64,000 bases of DNA from Onchidella celtica (GCA_963931925.1 OZ007579.1:47413271-47477270); one strand, 5' to 3'. Numbered from the stretch's first letter, positions 9,371-20,595 are shown. Notes: generated from the sequence alone by a model not told the origin. Numbers and translations are program-made.

Positions 9371-11436
9371 TATTACTGGTTATAAATCTTGTTTACACTG
9401 CGAACTGGTTCTCAGATCTTGGCTGTGACGCATATTCTTGTATTTCAATCATGTTTCTCAACTATGGCAACCCAAAACCACAACTGTTGTTGTTCTTATT
9501 GGCTCAAACTCAAAAGTGAGTGTACAATACCGTCATGGTCATTTCTCAATTCCCCTGGTCATTTTTGTGCTGTTTTGAGATGAAATGTTCACCTTAGCCA
9601 GGCCCATTGTGTGTCAAAGTATCAAGCAGATTCGATTTGTAATTTGAAAGTATTATTGAAAAGAAAACAAATTGTTTGCTGTAAAAGCTATGATCCACAT
9701 GAAACTTCAATTCTTGATTTCTCAAAAGTTGACAGAAGGGAGTCATTCTTGGGGGACAAAAATTGAAATGCAGGCTGCTATTTCCCCCCCCCCCCCCCCC
9801 CCCCAACTATGAACTCCTTGAGATAGACTTACTTTTTAATCTATCAATGAAGGAAGAGGATTACAACATGTATGTATCAAATGTTTGTGACTAAAATTTA
9901 GCAAAAATACACATTACTTTTTATTATAGTTATTATAAACTAGCCGAGGCTCCTGGTGTTGTCCTGTGTAAACCTGCGTTCACCCTCCACCTTTCCCTTT
10001 CTTTCTCTCCCTATCCTTCATCCTGTCTTCCTGACCCCCACCCTACTGTGTGCTATGCACAACTTTTCCTGTGAGTGAAAAGTGCACAGAATGAACACTC
10101 TTGAAACTGAAAGGCAGTGAAATAAAACCAAGGCCTAGGGCAACATCATGATGGACAACATAATCGAAAAAAAAAATGTTGAAACAAAAAATACATGCCT
10201 TTTTATCAATAATTGTCAAGGTTTTATTATGATTTGAGTTACGATATTTGTAGGAAAATGTGGTGAAGCTTAAACTGTTTGTGGTTTAGCCAGTAACTGG
10301 TGCCAAATATTGGCGTGTCCTGAATAATATAGTATTGATATTAGTGAGGCGCTTGAGCTTCAAGAGGGAAATGGTCCACATTGCCAGTTTTTTCAAAATT
10401 GAGTTAAGGGTATACTGTACAAGTTGTCCTTAATAGAACCTACTTTATTTCATGTAAAAATGTTGAAATTGACCAGGTTACGGCTATTTCAAGATCGCCA
10501 GGTAGAAAAAGTCACTTTTGAGAAATATACACTTAAAGTTAAAGTGTACGTAAATTTCAAAAGACCATAAGACTGGATCAGGAAGAAAAAAAAAGCTTAC
10601 AGGTAGAATTCATTAAAATGCTTTTGCCCAGACATTATGAAATGACTGAGGAACCTATGTATGCCAAAAACTGATTTAGGACCCTTCCACCTATTTTTTG
10701 GCTTTATCTCAAAAATGCCTAGTGCCACATGTGGACCATTTTAAGCTAGCTCCTCACATTATATTTCAATACAAATACATTGTTACTGCTTTCCTCTCCT
10801 GCAGAACACATACAGTTTCATGATATGGCCAGCATGTAGCGGAACACTGATATATTCAAAGATGATATGATTCATGCATGTACATGTATCAACATGTCAT
10901 TGTAACACAGGCTATATCACAGGGCATTGTGTATTTTGAATGTGTGTTGTGAACTTGGGACCTGTATATAATGTAGAATTTATAATGTAGACACAAGGCA
11001 CAATGAAACCCAGATCAGGGAATTTGTATAACTTCGACAATTCATGCAAAATTCATGCTATCTCCGAATGCAAAATCCATGCATTTCAAACACGATGTAT
11101 TAGAATTTATAATTTTACTTTAACTTTATGTTTTTGTTCTTTGTTTGTTGATGTTCATCTTTGGTTAGCCGCATTTAGACATAATAATAATACAAAAAAA
11201 TTATCATGTATTATATTTTGATTGATCAGGAGAATAAACTGATTTGATGAAAAAAAAAAGATTTATTTTAATATTAAAATTTGTTGTATTGTACCAGTAT
11301 CAGTGATGGCAGCAGTTTGATGTACAATGTAGATTGCAGGACGCTGTCAGATGTTATCATTATAATTATCGTCACTGTTCTACGCTAATGATGTAGGTTA
11401 TATTTGACGCTTTTGAAATATTAAGAAAAAACTGGT
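9371..11436. other. Non-coding stretch with a 21-base poly-C tract
   Basis: No gene is seen. The only marked structure is a homopolymer of about 21 C at 9784-9804. The sequence around 9930-10120 has no coding signal. An AATAAA followed by an A-run lies at 11233-11260. Confidence 0.4.
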
Positions 11437-11439
11437 TAA

Positions 11440-11624
11440 CTGGGTTTTCATGTGTACCGAAACGGAAACGGCAAAATAAAAAAAAATCCCTCTTATAGTA
11501 AAATGAAAGAGTGTTTCCATTTGTACGGAAACGGTGTGCGGAAAAATTCTTTCTATTTCACTGCTTGAAGGGTTTTTAACGTTTCCGTTGCCTTTGCCAT
11601 TTCGGTATATATGAGAACCCAGCC
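11440..11624. mobile_element. PIF/Harbinger-type MITE with TAA target duplication
   Basis: The 185-bp element is flanked by TAA on both sides (11437-11439, 11625-11627). Its ends are CTGGGTTTTCATGTGTACCG and, reverse-complemented from the right, CTGGGTTCTCATATATACCG, matching at 17 of 20. A 3-bp TWA target duplication is the hallmark of PIF/Harbinger elements (family knowledge). The terminal core GTTYTCATGTGTACSGAAACG is shared with the 2.2-kb element at 50826-53010. Confidence 0.72.
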
Positions 11625-11627
11625 TAA

Positions 11628-11750
11628 AGTTGTGTTTTCATGTGTACGGAAACGCAATGGAAATGTAAAAAAATCCTTCAAGTATTGAAATGGAAAGAAG
11701 GTTTTGATGTGTAGGGAAATGCCATATTCCGTACATATGGAACCACTGTT
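11628..11750. mobile_element. Partial second copy of the Harbinger-type MITE
   Basis: It directly follows the TAA of the preceding copy and starts AGTTGTGTTTTCATGTGTAC. It ends in a degraded inverted match (TTCCGTACATATGGAAC). The relative order and spacing suggest an adjacent or tandem insertion. The right end is poorly defined. Confidence 0.45.
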
Positions 11751-12234
11751 TCTTTTTACTACCGATGAATTGTTTCCGTCTCCATGAAATACAAAGCATT
11801 ATGCCATTATGATTCTATTGGATTATTACATTTTCCTGTTGGCATAATAATTTCTTTTTCTTATAAGATTATCTGATATTTATAGCCCTCATGCTCAAGA
11901 ATACAGTGAAGCGTCAGTTGCCTTTTGGCATAACTCTTAATGACATTTGTAATATCGTGGAGCAGTGACGATATTTAGAGTGGAAATAAAGGGGAATCAT
12001 TGAGAGTCACACTGTGCATTGCTTTCGCAGTGAGAAAAATTCATGGACTTGTTTGAAACTGCTGGGACTGAGAGAGTAATATGTACCTGTCCTAACCTTA
12101 ATGAATGAATGAACACCTGAACTACGTGTACATTATTGTGACGGTAACAGTAGAACACTAGCGTGGGATCACGAAGTTAGTTTGAGCAACACATTTGTGT
12201 GCATGATTAGTCCTGGCAGTACAGCACAGACGTG

Positions 12235-12397
12235 GTCGTTCTTTCTTTTTTCTTTCTTGCTTTTGTCTGTCTTTCTTTTCTCGTTCTGTCTGTCTTTTCT
12301 TTTCTGCATTCTTTCTTTCTTTTTCTGTCTTTTTTCTCTCTCTTTCTGTTTTTCTTTCTTTCTTTCTATCTTTATATTGTTCTGTTTTTTCTTTAAA
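12235..12397. repeat. Pyrimidine-rich CTTT/TCTG low-complexity tract
   Basis: About 160 bases of almost pure C/T on the plus strand, with CTTT and TCTG runs. Open frames on both strands here are low-complexity artefacts. Confidence 0.8.
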
Positions 12398-12399
12398 AA

Positions 12400-13137
12400 A
12401 TACCCGGACATTAATTTTAGTAATTTACAATAATATAATTTAAGCTTGCCTCAAGCTGATATGATTGAGTTTGTCCAGTCGTATCGAATGAAGCCAATAA
12501 ACCTCAATTCTTAGAAAACTGAAAAATGTCAAGATGAAAATTATCCAGTCCAATTTCCGGTCTAATGATCAATTCATTCCTGCCTCAAAAGGACGAAAAC
12601 GATGAAATTGGAGAAAATTAATACTTTTGTGTCTAAAAGACGTATTGCTCGGTAAAATAACAAAATGGAAAAAAATAAAACAAAAAAAAACTGCCAAATA
12701 TAAAACGTGCTGTGTTTGGAGGACGTGTTACTGAGAAATCAGGAGATCTATCTAGCACTACAGTGGGACGAAAGAACAGAAAAATGTCCACCTCAACAAA
12801 GTCAAAGACATTAAACCATTAATCCACCCATTGTTATATTTCGCGTATATGTTAGACTGCACTGTATAAATCACGGATTTTATTTTCATGTACTATCAGC
12901 AAAACTTACATTATGCAAGGAGAAAATGGCTATCGTTTTGTTGTGAATACAATTACACCAAAGGTGAGGCGAATAAGCTGAAAATGTTACCGTTTCAATC
13001 ACTAGAAAGTGCGTTTTTCCGTTGCTTTTTCCGAGAACAGTTCTCCCTGTACAGCTGTTCTAATACAGAATATAAATTATTGACAACTCCTTGTTATTTT
13101 TAACTTGATTTCTCTTTGGATCATGAAGTTTGAAGAA
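12400..13137. other. Non-coding stretch, nothing recognised
   Basis: AT-rich sequence without convincing coding potential or repeat boundaries. Confidence 0.35.
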
Positions 13138-13268
13138 GACGGGACATGGCAAGTTTTAACTGAACACCTACACCGCCCCTTACGCTAATTTTCAATGACT
13201 GTCTGAAAGGGGCCATAATTCATGCAAAATTTGACTCACGCAGTTTTGGAACACTCTCTTCAATTGGA
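13138..13268. mobile_element. Right half of the palindromic foldback element
   Basis: It shares GGGACATRGCAAGTTTTAAC, ACTGAACAC, CTGAAAGG and the terminal CTCTTCAATT with the right arm of the complete palindromic copy at 36906-37168. The left arm is not recognisable here, so this copy is truncated or decayed. Confidence 0.55.
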
Positions 13269-13659
13269 GGTGACAATTTATAAAAGTATAGAAAGATTTT
13301 AAATGCAGCTGAAGCAAATACAGTATATGTATACATGTAAAAATACATGCCAGCAAAAACTCCAAGTATGTTTTCATGTAGGACAATTACAACAAACAGC
13401 TATACTGCTGGTATTCTTTGGTTTCCATAGAAAACAATGGTTGACTCAATTATCATTTTTTTTAACAGAGGAAGGTCTGGACAATCGCATCTTTTGCCTC
13501 CTGTAAATCCCCACTGTTAATACCCTAAACTATACTGTTTTCATCTGCTTAATCAGACCCATTTCGAGACCAGTGTTAAATTTTGTTCCTAACTGTTCAT
13601 TGCAATTAACTGGTCTCACTTTAGACCTAAATGTTTTAGCACATTGCTTTGTCAGTTAA

Positions 13660-14006
13660 ACCCTTGCGTGTGGCCGCCGAGAGAGGCTGTGATAGTTCTG
13701 ACTAGAACGACATCGATTTGGTAAGTTCCTCTGCGCGGGAGCTTTACTACAGAGCCGAGCCAAAACGGTTTACCGTAGCCGGCCCCACAGAAACTCACAG
13801 TTGTCCATCATCGTAGGGAACGAGCACAACCGCGAGAGAGTGTCGAGGCGCGTGCGGGGCGCGCGCGTCAGTTCAGTGACATCTCAGCCAGGTAACAGTC
13901 ACTTTTCAGTCCAGGACAGAAAATATTGGCCTCACCTTGGATAGTTTGCAACCAGCAGTGGATATTCAGATTCAAATATTTCATGGATGGAAACCTGGAT
14001 TATCAG
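13660..14006 (+). promoter_or_regulatory. CpG-rich segment with a candidate first exon and splice donor
   Basis: CpG density rises sharply at about 13670-13870 (for example GCGCGTGCGGGGCGCGCGCG) against AT-rich surroundings, as at promoters or first exons. An ATG at 13983 opens eight codons (MDGNLDYQ) ending exactly at CAG|GTAGGT, a strong donor at 14006/14007. An in-frame TAA lies upstream at 13893. A second donor-like CAG|GTAACA occurs near 13890. I infer a possible plus-strand first exon of a gene whose remaining exons would lie outside the window, after a long repeat-filled intron. The ATG has a weak -3 position. Confidence 0.4.
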
Positions 14007-14432
14007 GTAGGTTTCTTGCTTGAAAAGTTTGTCAGATGTCTATGTAATAAAATGTCTTGAATGTTTACCGCGAAGTTAGATTTAGCGTGAAAAACATGAA
14101 CGAACCCGAGGAGGGTAAATCTGTCATTGCTGTCAACGCTTGCGTGCGATAGTTCTGAAATTTTAAAGATTGATGTTCTTTTTATCTTGTATGGAAACGA
14201 ATGTTATCTGCATTGCTTGATTTTTTGTTCCGTTTACCGATAGGCCTTTCGAGTGATTGCTTTTAATCTTCTCTCAAATGTCGCGCCTGTTGTTTAATCA
14301 CGTGTTAATTGTTTGTCGTCTCGATTTCACGACGAGTGAAAAACGACAAACAGTTTTTGTTGTGTGGTCAGGTGGTTATCTCAGCTCCTGATTTAGGACG
14401 AGCTTCGATTGATCAGTTTCATCAACAGAAAC

Positions 14433-14535
14433 GGAGTGGCCGAAAAGTTAAGCGCGTTAATTTCCTTCTTCCTGGCATGGTGATTGGCGTCGCGGCAAAG
14501 GTCGCGAGTTCGATCCCCGCCTTGGGGTCACTCGT
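14433..14535 (+). mobile_element. tRNA-like sequence, probable SINE head
   Basis: It contains an A-box-like GTGGCCGAAAAGTTAAGCGC and, about 60 bp later, a B-box-like GCGAGTTCGATCCCCGCC, as in class II (Leu/Ser-like) tRNAs. The T-arm and acceptor stem do not pair well, so an intact tRNA is unlikely. A tRNA-derived SINE fragment fits better. Confidence 0.45.
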
Positions 14536-14869
14536 TTATCTTCTTTCTTTCACTCCTGCCTTTCTGAGCACTAACTAAACACATACAATTCTAATCGCCC
14601 AGCGCGGAGCCTTTTCTCTGAATTATTTACACTCTGCTCTGTCTCCCATGAGCTTCTATATTTACTTTTATTTGCTTCACTTTCATCACCAAAGGGGTGA
14701 TTGGTGGGGGCTTCTAGCAGGATCTCCTTCTGTCCTAGAGTTCTGCTATGTTCTGTCTGTCGTCTTGTTTCTTTCTAGCACAGTGTAACCGTTATCGTGT
14801 CCACGTGCTTCCTCCAACTCCTTAGTTGAAGAAATTTTGGGTTTTCTGCTCACGACCTTTATAGAAACC

Positions 14870-15228
14870 AGAGAGTATGACGTATTTATAGAGAGGTTTC
14901 ACTATTGGTCCATTTGCACTGCGAGACACGGGGAACGCCGCGAAACCACTGTTAGCATGCAGCGGGAAGTATGTCGCTGCGGTAAACAATACCCGTTTGT
15001 GCATTTCCACGAGGCGTAAGAGCTTACAAACGGTTTTAAATACATGTAGTTTCAATCAATCAAAAAATATGAACAAACCACAGTAAACAGATATAATTAT
15101 GCACACTATCGATAGTGAAGACGGTCTCTTTCAATTCTTCAATTTCTTGTTTACCGCAGCGACCATGGCAGCGACCTAGTTTCGCGAGTTGGCGCAAGTG
15201 AGATCTCTCTACAAATACATACTCTCTG
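14870..15228. mobile_element. MITE family O, complete copy with perfect 8-bp target duplication
   Basis: The 359-bp element is flanked by TAGAAACC on both sides (14862-14869, 15229-15236). Inverted ends start AGAGAGTATG and end CATACTCTCTG, followed inwards by related TATTTATAGAGAG / CTCTCTACAAATA. There is no transposase ORF. An 8-bp duplication is typical of hAT- or P-like elements (family knowledge). A second copy, interrupted by another MITE, is at 32981-33586. Confidence 0.78.
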
Positions 15229-15236
15229 TAGAAACC

Positions 15237-16842
15237 ACTCTGCGATGTCCTACATCAGAAAACGCCGAAGTGACATTTAAACTGGTTAAAAAGTTGAACA
15301 TAACTAACAAAGAAACAAAACACTTAAACACAACAATAGAAGTCACAGTTTACTGTAAGTTAAATGCACCCTCCATGAAAAACAGTTACTGTGCCATAAT
15401 AATTATTCTTTTTAATGAAGCTGTAACACCCTAGGGAGAAAATAAGCCCGTTAAAGAATGAACTTTCATCTTTCTGAATTGCTTGTGATTTTGTATTTCT
15501 AGCCTACATCCTTTTCCTCACGTTCCTAGTTAAAGGCAAGTTTTCCTATTTACATTAAACGAAACATCACATAACCAAGACAATGACGCTGCAAAATCAT
15601 TGTGATACTAGGCAATGAAATAGAAAATAAACACGGTAGATTGATGTTGTTGTTGCTGCTGTTGTTTTAGTTGCTGTTGTTGCCTTTGTTGATGTTGGTG
15701 TCGTTGCTGCTGTTGTTGCTTTTGTTGATGTTGATGTAGCTGTTGCTGTTGCTACTGTTGTTGTTCTTGGTGGTGGTGGTGGTATTATCTCCTCAGTCCC
15801 CTTTCAACGCAATTTCATGTTGATGAGGATGTTGCTTTGGGAGGGGATGGAAAAGGCGAGGGGGGGGGGGAGAGGAGGGACAGTATAGAGACTGGATAAC
15901 TATATTAAACAAGGAAAATAAGTTCAATTCGAAACAGTCAGTGGTCTGGCAAAGTACTGTTCAAGGATTTCATTTACATGAAACAACATTATGTATTCCC
16001 AGGAGACTCTCAGTCTGGGTATCTTTTAATCTCGTGAAGTTTCAACCTCTCCTGGTAAGCAAATCATTCGTTTTTATCCAGTTCTTGGCGGAAGTGTAGG
16101 GACGTTTGATTCTCTCTGGGCCCTGCGTGACGCGCTCCCCCCCTCCCAAGTTACTGTTCTTTCTTAACTCTAACGCTGCCAAGAAAGTTTTACTGTGTCT
16201 TGCCAATGTCTTTTAAACTGTGAGTGGCTGTCTTAAAAATTCATCATTTGGAGCTTATATTGGCCTAAACAAATTAAATTTTTTTAAAATTCGGGAAAGC
16301 CAGCTTTTATTATTGCGGCAACTTCACCGTTGAAATGTTATCTGATTTAATGTGTTGAAGGCGTAAGCAGGTTTAAAAAAGCCATGTTGGCCTTATAAAA
16401 TCGCAGAAGTGGGCAAGATTCAAATTTACAGGAGAGTGAACAGCCGTTTTACTTGAATATGTCGCGACCGCAGTTCTTGTTTGATCTATCTCCATTTCCT
16501 GAAAAACTGGAGATCTTTTAGTATGGAGAAGTGGTATAACAAATAAACACTTTGACATTACTTGTTTAAAATGCGTTGTTGCTCTTAGCAAGTTGTTTCA
16601 CAGTTTTGATTTAATAACACTAAAGCCGCAAACGTTTAACGTCGAATTTCTCAGTTGTGCAAAAAGTGGAGTGGGAACAAATAAGAACTAAAGTCCCGAA
16701 TTTAATTATTATTTATCTCAATTACGTCTATAGTCACATAAATAAACATTTAATTATTTTGAAACACAATACTTTCCCTTAATCTGTGGAAAAAGAACAA
16801 AACAATTCCATCTGTCAAGAATATGCTTTTAACCAAATATTA
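15237..16842. other. Non-coding stretch with GTT/GCT-rich cryptic repeat
   Basis: No gene is seen. At 15643-15785 the plus strand is a scrambled trinucleotide tract (TTG/CTG/GTT). A G-run lies near 15862. The rest looks like ordinary intergenic or intronic sequence. Confidence 0.45.
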
Positions 16843-17225
16843 TCTATCTTCTATTATAAAAAAAAATAGTTGCGGGAGTAATGCATTGTGGTACAGTTTT
16901 AGCCCTTTTTTTGTTCAAAGCTACAGCCTAACTAAAAGTTTTTAAAATTATGAAGTTAATTTTCTTAAGTGTCAATTATCCAGTCCAATCGCTTTTGTAT
17001 CTACCGATTGTGTTGATTCAAGTTTTAGATATTTTTAAATAAAAAGTTGTAAACATGTAAAACACAATGATCTTAGTTTTGGCTCCCTGTCGCAAGCCCA
17101 CCTCACCGGAAACGATAATGCGTTCACTTCCGTGCGTACAATTTCTCTATCACAAATGAGTGAGTAGTGCTCAGGAGCCCATGGAATCTGTAGTAAGGCT
17201 GTAAAGTATGGGAAGCTTTGTAGAC

Positions 17226-17276
<51 letters not shown>

Positions 17277-17330
17277 AGGGAACAGTGGGTTCACAGGCTT
17301 ATCTCGGATAATGCCGGGAACTTCATCTAG
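16843..17330 (+). mobile_element. Helitron-like element, tandem copy 1
   Basis: It begins TCTATCTTCTATTATAAA after an A and ends ...GCCGGGAACTTCATCTAG before a T. It shares GCGGGAGTAATKCATTGTGG near its 5' end with copies 2 and 3. The 3' hairpin (YTCGG-ATAATG-CCGGG) precedes a CTAG terminus by about 10 bases, as expected for Helitrons (5' TC, 3' hairpin plus CTRR, A/T insertion site). It carries an internal (GA)n expansion at about 17229-17270. There are no Rep/helicase ORFs, so it is non-autonomous. Confidence 0.78.
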
Positions 17331-17775
17331 TCTTATTAAAAAAGTAGTTGCGGGAGTAATTCATTGTGGTGCAATTTTGCCCCCTTTTTTGCTCGACTCT
17401 ACAGCCTAAATGACAGTTTCAAAAATTACAAAATTAATTTTCTTAAGTGTCAACCAATCCAGCCCAATCGCTTTTGTATCGACCGATTGTGTTGATTCAA
17501 GTTTCAGGTATTTTTAAATTCAAAGTTGTAAAAATGTGAAACACAATTGTCTTTGTTTTGGCTCCCTGTAGCAAGCCCACCACACCGGAAACGATGTATT
17601 AACACGCGTTCAATTCGGTGCGCGCAATTTCCCTATCAGAACGAATGCATAGAGCTCTGGTGCGCATGAAATCCATAGTAATCTGGGAAGCTTTGTAGAC
17701 CCAAAAGAGAGAGAGAGAGAAGTAGAACAGTGGGTTCGCAGGTTTATCCCGGATAATGCCGGGAACTTCATCTAG
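17331..17775 (+). mobile_element. Helitron-like element, tandem copy 2
   Basis: It starts (TCTTATTAAAAAAGTAG) at the base immediately after the CTAG of copy 1 and ends CTAG at 17772-17775. The hairpin CCCGG-ATAATG-CCGGG is perfect in this copy. The internal (GA)n tract is short (near 17707). The exact abutment with copy 1, without target sequence between them, is the main evidence for tandem Helitron insertion. Confidence 0.78.
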
Positions 17776-18217
17776 TTATTAAAAAAAATAGTGGCGGGAG
17801 TAATTCATTGTGGTGCAGTTTTTAACCCTTTTTTGTTCGTCGCTAAAGGTGACAGATTCAACAATGATAAGTTTATTTTCTATAGTGTCAACTTATCCAG
17901 CCAAATCGCTTTGTATCAACCAGTTGTGTGAATTCAAGTTTCAGATATTTTTAGATAAGAAGTTGTAAACATGTAAAATGCAATGATCTTTATTTTGGCT
18001 CCCTGTTGTAAGCCCATCGCACCGGCAACAATGTATTAATAGGCGTTCAGTTCGGTGCGCGCAATCTCCCTACCAGAAATGGGTGCGCAGGGTGCGCATG
18101 AAATCTGTAGTAAAACTGTAGAATATGGGAAGCCTTCTAGACCAAAAAGAGAGAGAGAGATGGAACGGTGGGTTCACAGGTTTGTCCTGGATAATGCGGG
18201 GAACTTCATCTATCTAG
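17776..18217 (+). mobile_element. Helitron-like element, tandem copy 3
   Basis: It abuts copy 2 and starts TTATTAAAAAAAATAGTGGC, having apparently lost the C of the TC terminus. It ends CTAG at 18214-18217 followed by T. The 3' hairpin is degraded (CCTGG-ATAATG-CGGGG). Sequence after it (TATTATATATAAAAAAAC) resembles another 5' start but does not continue as a copy. Confidence 0.72.
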
Positions 18218-18394
18218 TATTATATATAAAAAAACAACAAAAAACAGAAAATATGCGGGGTTGCGGCAAGGCTTGAAGCAAAATCAATATGTGTCATGGT
18301 ATCGGGTCTGTATTATTGTTTACGCAGGGGTTTGCAACATTCAACTTTTTCTTTTTGTTACATTTTGACTATGAATATATATTCGTAGGCCTAT

Positions 18395-18622
18395 CCGAGA
18401 CACGGGATATCGAGACAGACCAATTCATCATTTTCCGTCCCCCGGTTTGGGCGCGTACCATCCATGTCAACAATGCAACAGTTCGCACCACACCCCCTTC
18501 GTAATTGAACGAAAAAGACTAGTACCACAGAGCTCTGTAAGTAGTACTCAGCGTGTTTATACGCGCACAAGCTGTGGACATATAGTGAAAGAAGGAATGG
18601 TCCATCTCGATATGTGTCTCGG
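18395..18622. mobile_element. MITE family P, copy 1
   Basis: The inverted ends are CCGAGACACGGGATATCGAG and, reverse-complemented from the right, CCGAGACACATATCGAGATG. The interior is shared with 24605-24835 in inverted orientation. The flanks AGGCCTAT and GGGCCTAC may be a diverged 8-bp duplication. No coding capacity is seen. Confidence 0.6.
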
Positions 18623-18767
18623 GGCCTACTAGCCCAATTTTATGATAGGATCAGCGATATAATACACTTTTCATTGTATCTCTGTCTAAATACACAGTGA
18701 CGTAAGTGACACTTTGACTACTTTAGAAGTTTAGAATTTGCCAACTTTTATAAAAGAATGGTAAATA

Positions 18768-19577
18768 CAGTAGTCTCCGTGTAAGAACCCGGTCAACGGG
18801 AGACAGAAAAAGCGGGTTCTTAGGCGGACAGGGCACTTAGGCCGATATCAAAATATGCCACTCATATTTGACTTCCCGTGTTCATTGCCTATCCCCCTTG
18901 ATGGCTCGGACCTGGGTAGTGACCTCGTAGCGTTGAACATTTAAAAAAAAAAAATTTTTTTTGCGAATGGTCAAAGTTAGGACTTATGGCTAGCAGAATG
19001 CTCTTTTCTTACAGTGATTGTGTAACGAATGCAATGTTTCAGACTGAACAATCAAGTTGTGAATCACAGATGCCGATTTTAGACAACACGAGGCCCAGTG
19101 ATACCCTGTGTAATAACCACAATCAGCCCTAAGTACATATTGTGTGCTGTGCAAACCAAGCGCATGGTCAATTACGTATAAAATTCTGCCCCTCGAGTCA
19201 GACAACAATGATGGATTTATTATTAGGTGATGTCTATGCTAATTTAGTCTAGGAGTGGCTTGTTGCACACAAAAGACGTAACTGGGCTCTATCCTTTGTA
19301 CGATTCGCCTCCCCCTACTTTCCCCCCACCCGTTCTCTTTCACTGTACTGTGTGGCTTTGTTCTATCCCGTCTACTTGAAAGAGAATTTTGCGTGGACAT
19401 TTTACGTAAAAGTGTGCTCATCTCTCGGTCAAATGCCGGGTTCTTAGGCGGATTTTTCGTTTCAGAGCGGGTTCTTACGCATGTAAATTACAGTGAAAAA
19501 AATTCGGTTTCGCGGCAACAGCGGGTTCTAAGGCGGATCGGATTCTAAGGCGGCGAATTCTTAGACGGAGACTACCG
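18768..19577. mobile_element. TA-flanked MITE with iterated subterminal motif (pogo/mariner-like)
   Basis: The 810-bp element is bounded by TA (18766-18767, 19578-19579). Its ends are CAGTAGTCTCCGTGTAAGAA and, from the right, CGGTAGTCTCCGTCTAAGAA. The motif GGTTCTTAGGCGGA or close variants occurs about six times near the two ends. This is the same architecture as the element at 6615-7374 but with an unrelated motif. The TA duplication supports Tc1/mariner/pogo affinity. There is no transposase ORF. Confidence 0.75.
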
Positions 19578-19579
19578 TA

Positions 19580-19850
19580 TTGTGGAATACGTGGTTTTCA
19601 TAATCCCAGTAAGGAAAATCAGTAGATTATGGTCGGCTGCAAACTTGACAAGGGATCCATCATTGTGTGAGAACTGGGGATCCATCGTTGTGTAGCACTT
19701 TGGGCCACAAGTTTAAAATTTACGGACTTTTACCTAAGAATAGTGAAAAAATGTGGAATACGTTGTTTTTACACCCCGGTCAGGAAAATCAATAAATTCT
19801 GGTTGGCTGCAACCCTGACAAGGGATCCATCACTGTATGGGACCTGTCTC
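19580..19850 (+). repeat. Two direct copies of a ~171-bp repeat
   Basis: GTGGAATACG begins units at 19582 and 19753. Both contain AGGAAAATCA, GGCTGCAA and ACAAGGGATCCATCA. Divergence is moderate. The array has only two units. Confidence 0.65.
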
Positions 19851-20143
19851 AGCTAGTACAGTACGTCATGTAATAGTCAACCAGCGTTCCTAACTGTAGG
19901 TGAGCAGTGTGCAGTACAGAGGCTTAAAGTACCGGATATTGGTCCAACTATAGTCGTGTAATAGATCTATGTAATCAGTACATTGAGCTCTGTTAGCAAT
20001 TGCAGTGGTGTTCCTGCATGAGTGTTACTGGAGGTATAGTGATTGTAGGTAGTACGTATAGTTATGAGCTGAAGAACTTGTGATAGGGCATTATATACAA
20101 TAGAAAAGGCAGTAGTAATATTAAGTACAGTATGATAATAACG

Positions 20144-20595
20144 AAGATACTAAAAACAATAAGATGAGACAGCTAGCGCTTTTAGCCTGCACAGATTTCG
20201 CACCGCCACCTAGCGGCGAATGCTCGGAAGTCATGAATATGTATGTCATGTATTTATGTAATGTATTTTACAAAGCTAAATAGGGAAAATATTGAAATTA
20301 GTTCACTGTTCAGCTATCGCTGTAGGCCTTGACTGACATCGCCTATTTCGTAATTTTAACTTCAATCGCTGTGCTATTTTTTCTTTCTCTTAGTCGTAGT
20401 AGCACTGTAACAAATCCGCATCATTAATTCATCATTATATCAAGCATTCTTTTCATGCACTGCGCCATGGGCCCCGCCCATCGATCAGCGCGCAAACTGT
20501 GTGTACGATTTTTTAATAGGTGCGAAGAAGGGAGTGCATGGAGCTATTAGTACCTCCATGAGGGAGTGTCTCATTTTATCATTTCCAGTATCTTT
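20144..20595 (+). mobile_element. MITE family A, copy 1
   Basis: The inverted ends are GAAGATACTAAAAACAATAA and, from the right, AAAGATACTGGAAATGATAA. The flanks GATAATAA (left) and GATAATAG (right) are a 7/8 matching 8-bp target duplication. The interior contains CACCGCCACCTAGCGGCGAA, itself a near-palindrome, which is conserved in all three copies (33712-34126, 47906-48893). The element is non-autonomous, and the 8-bp duplication suggests hAT- or P-like mobilisation. Confidence 0.75.

Noticed and set aside
14433-14535. Genuine tRNA-Leu gene
   Set aside because: The A- and B-box-like motifs are present, but the acceptor and T stems do not pair well and no Pol III terminator is placed at the expected end. 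A SINE fragment is more likely.
18447-18632. 61-71-codon ORFs with matching peptides at 18.4 and 24.6 kb, possibly a conserved small protein
   Set aside because: The similarity is explained by the shared MITE family P sequence. The frames differ in extent and lack gene signals.
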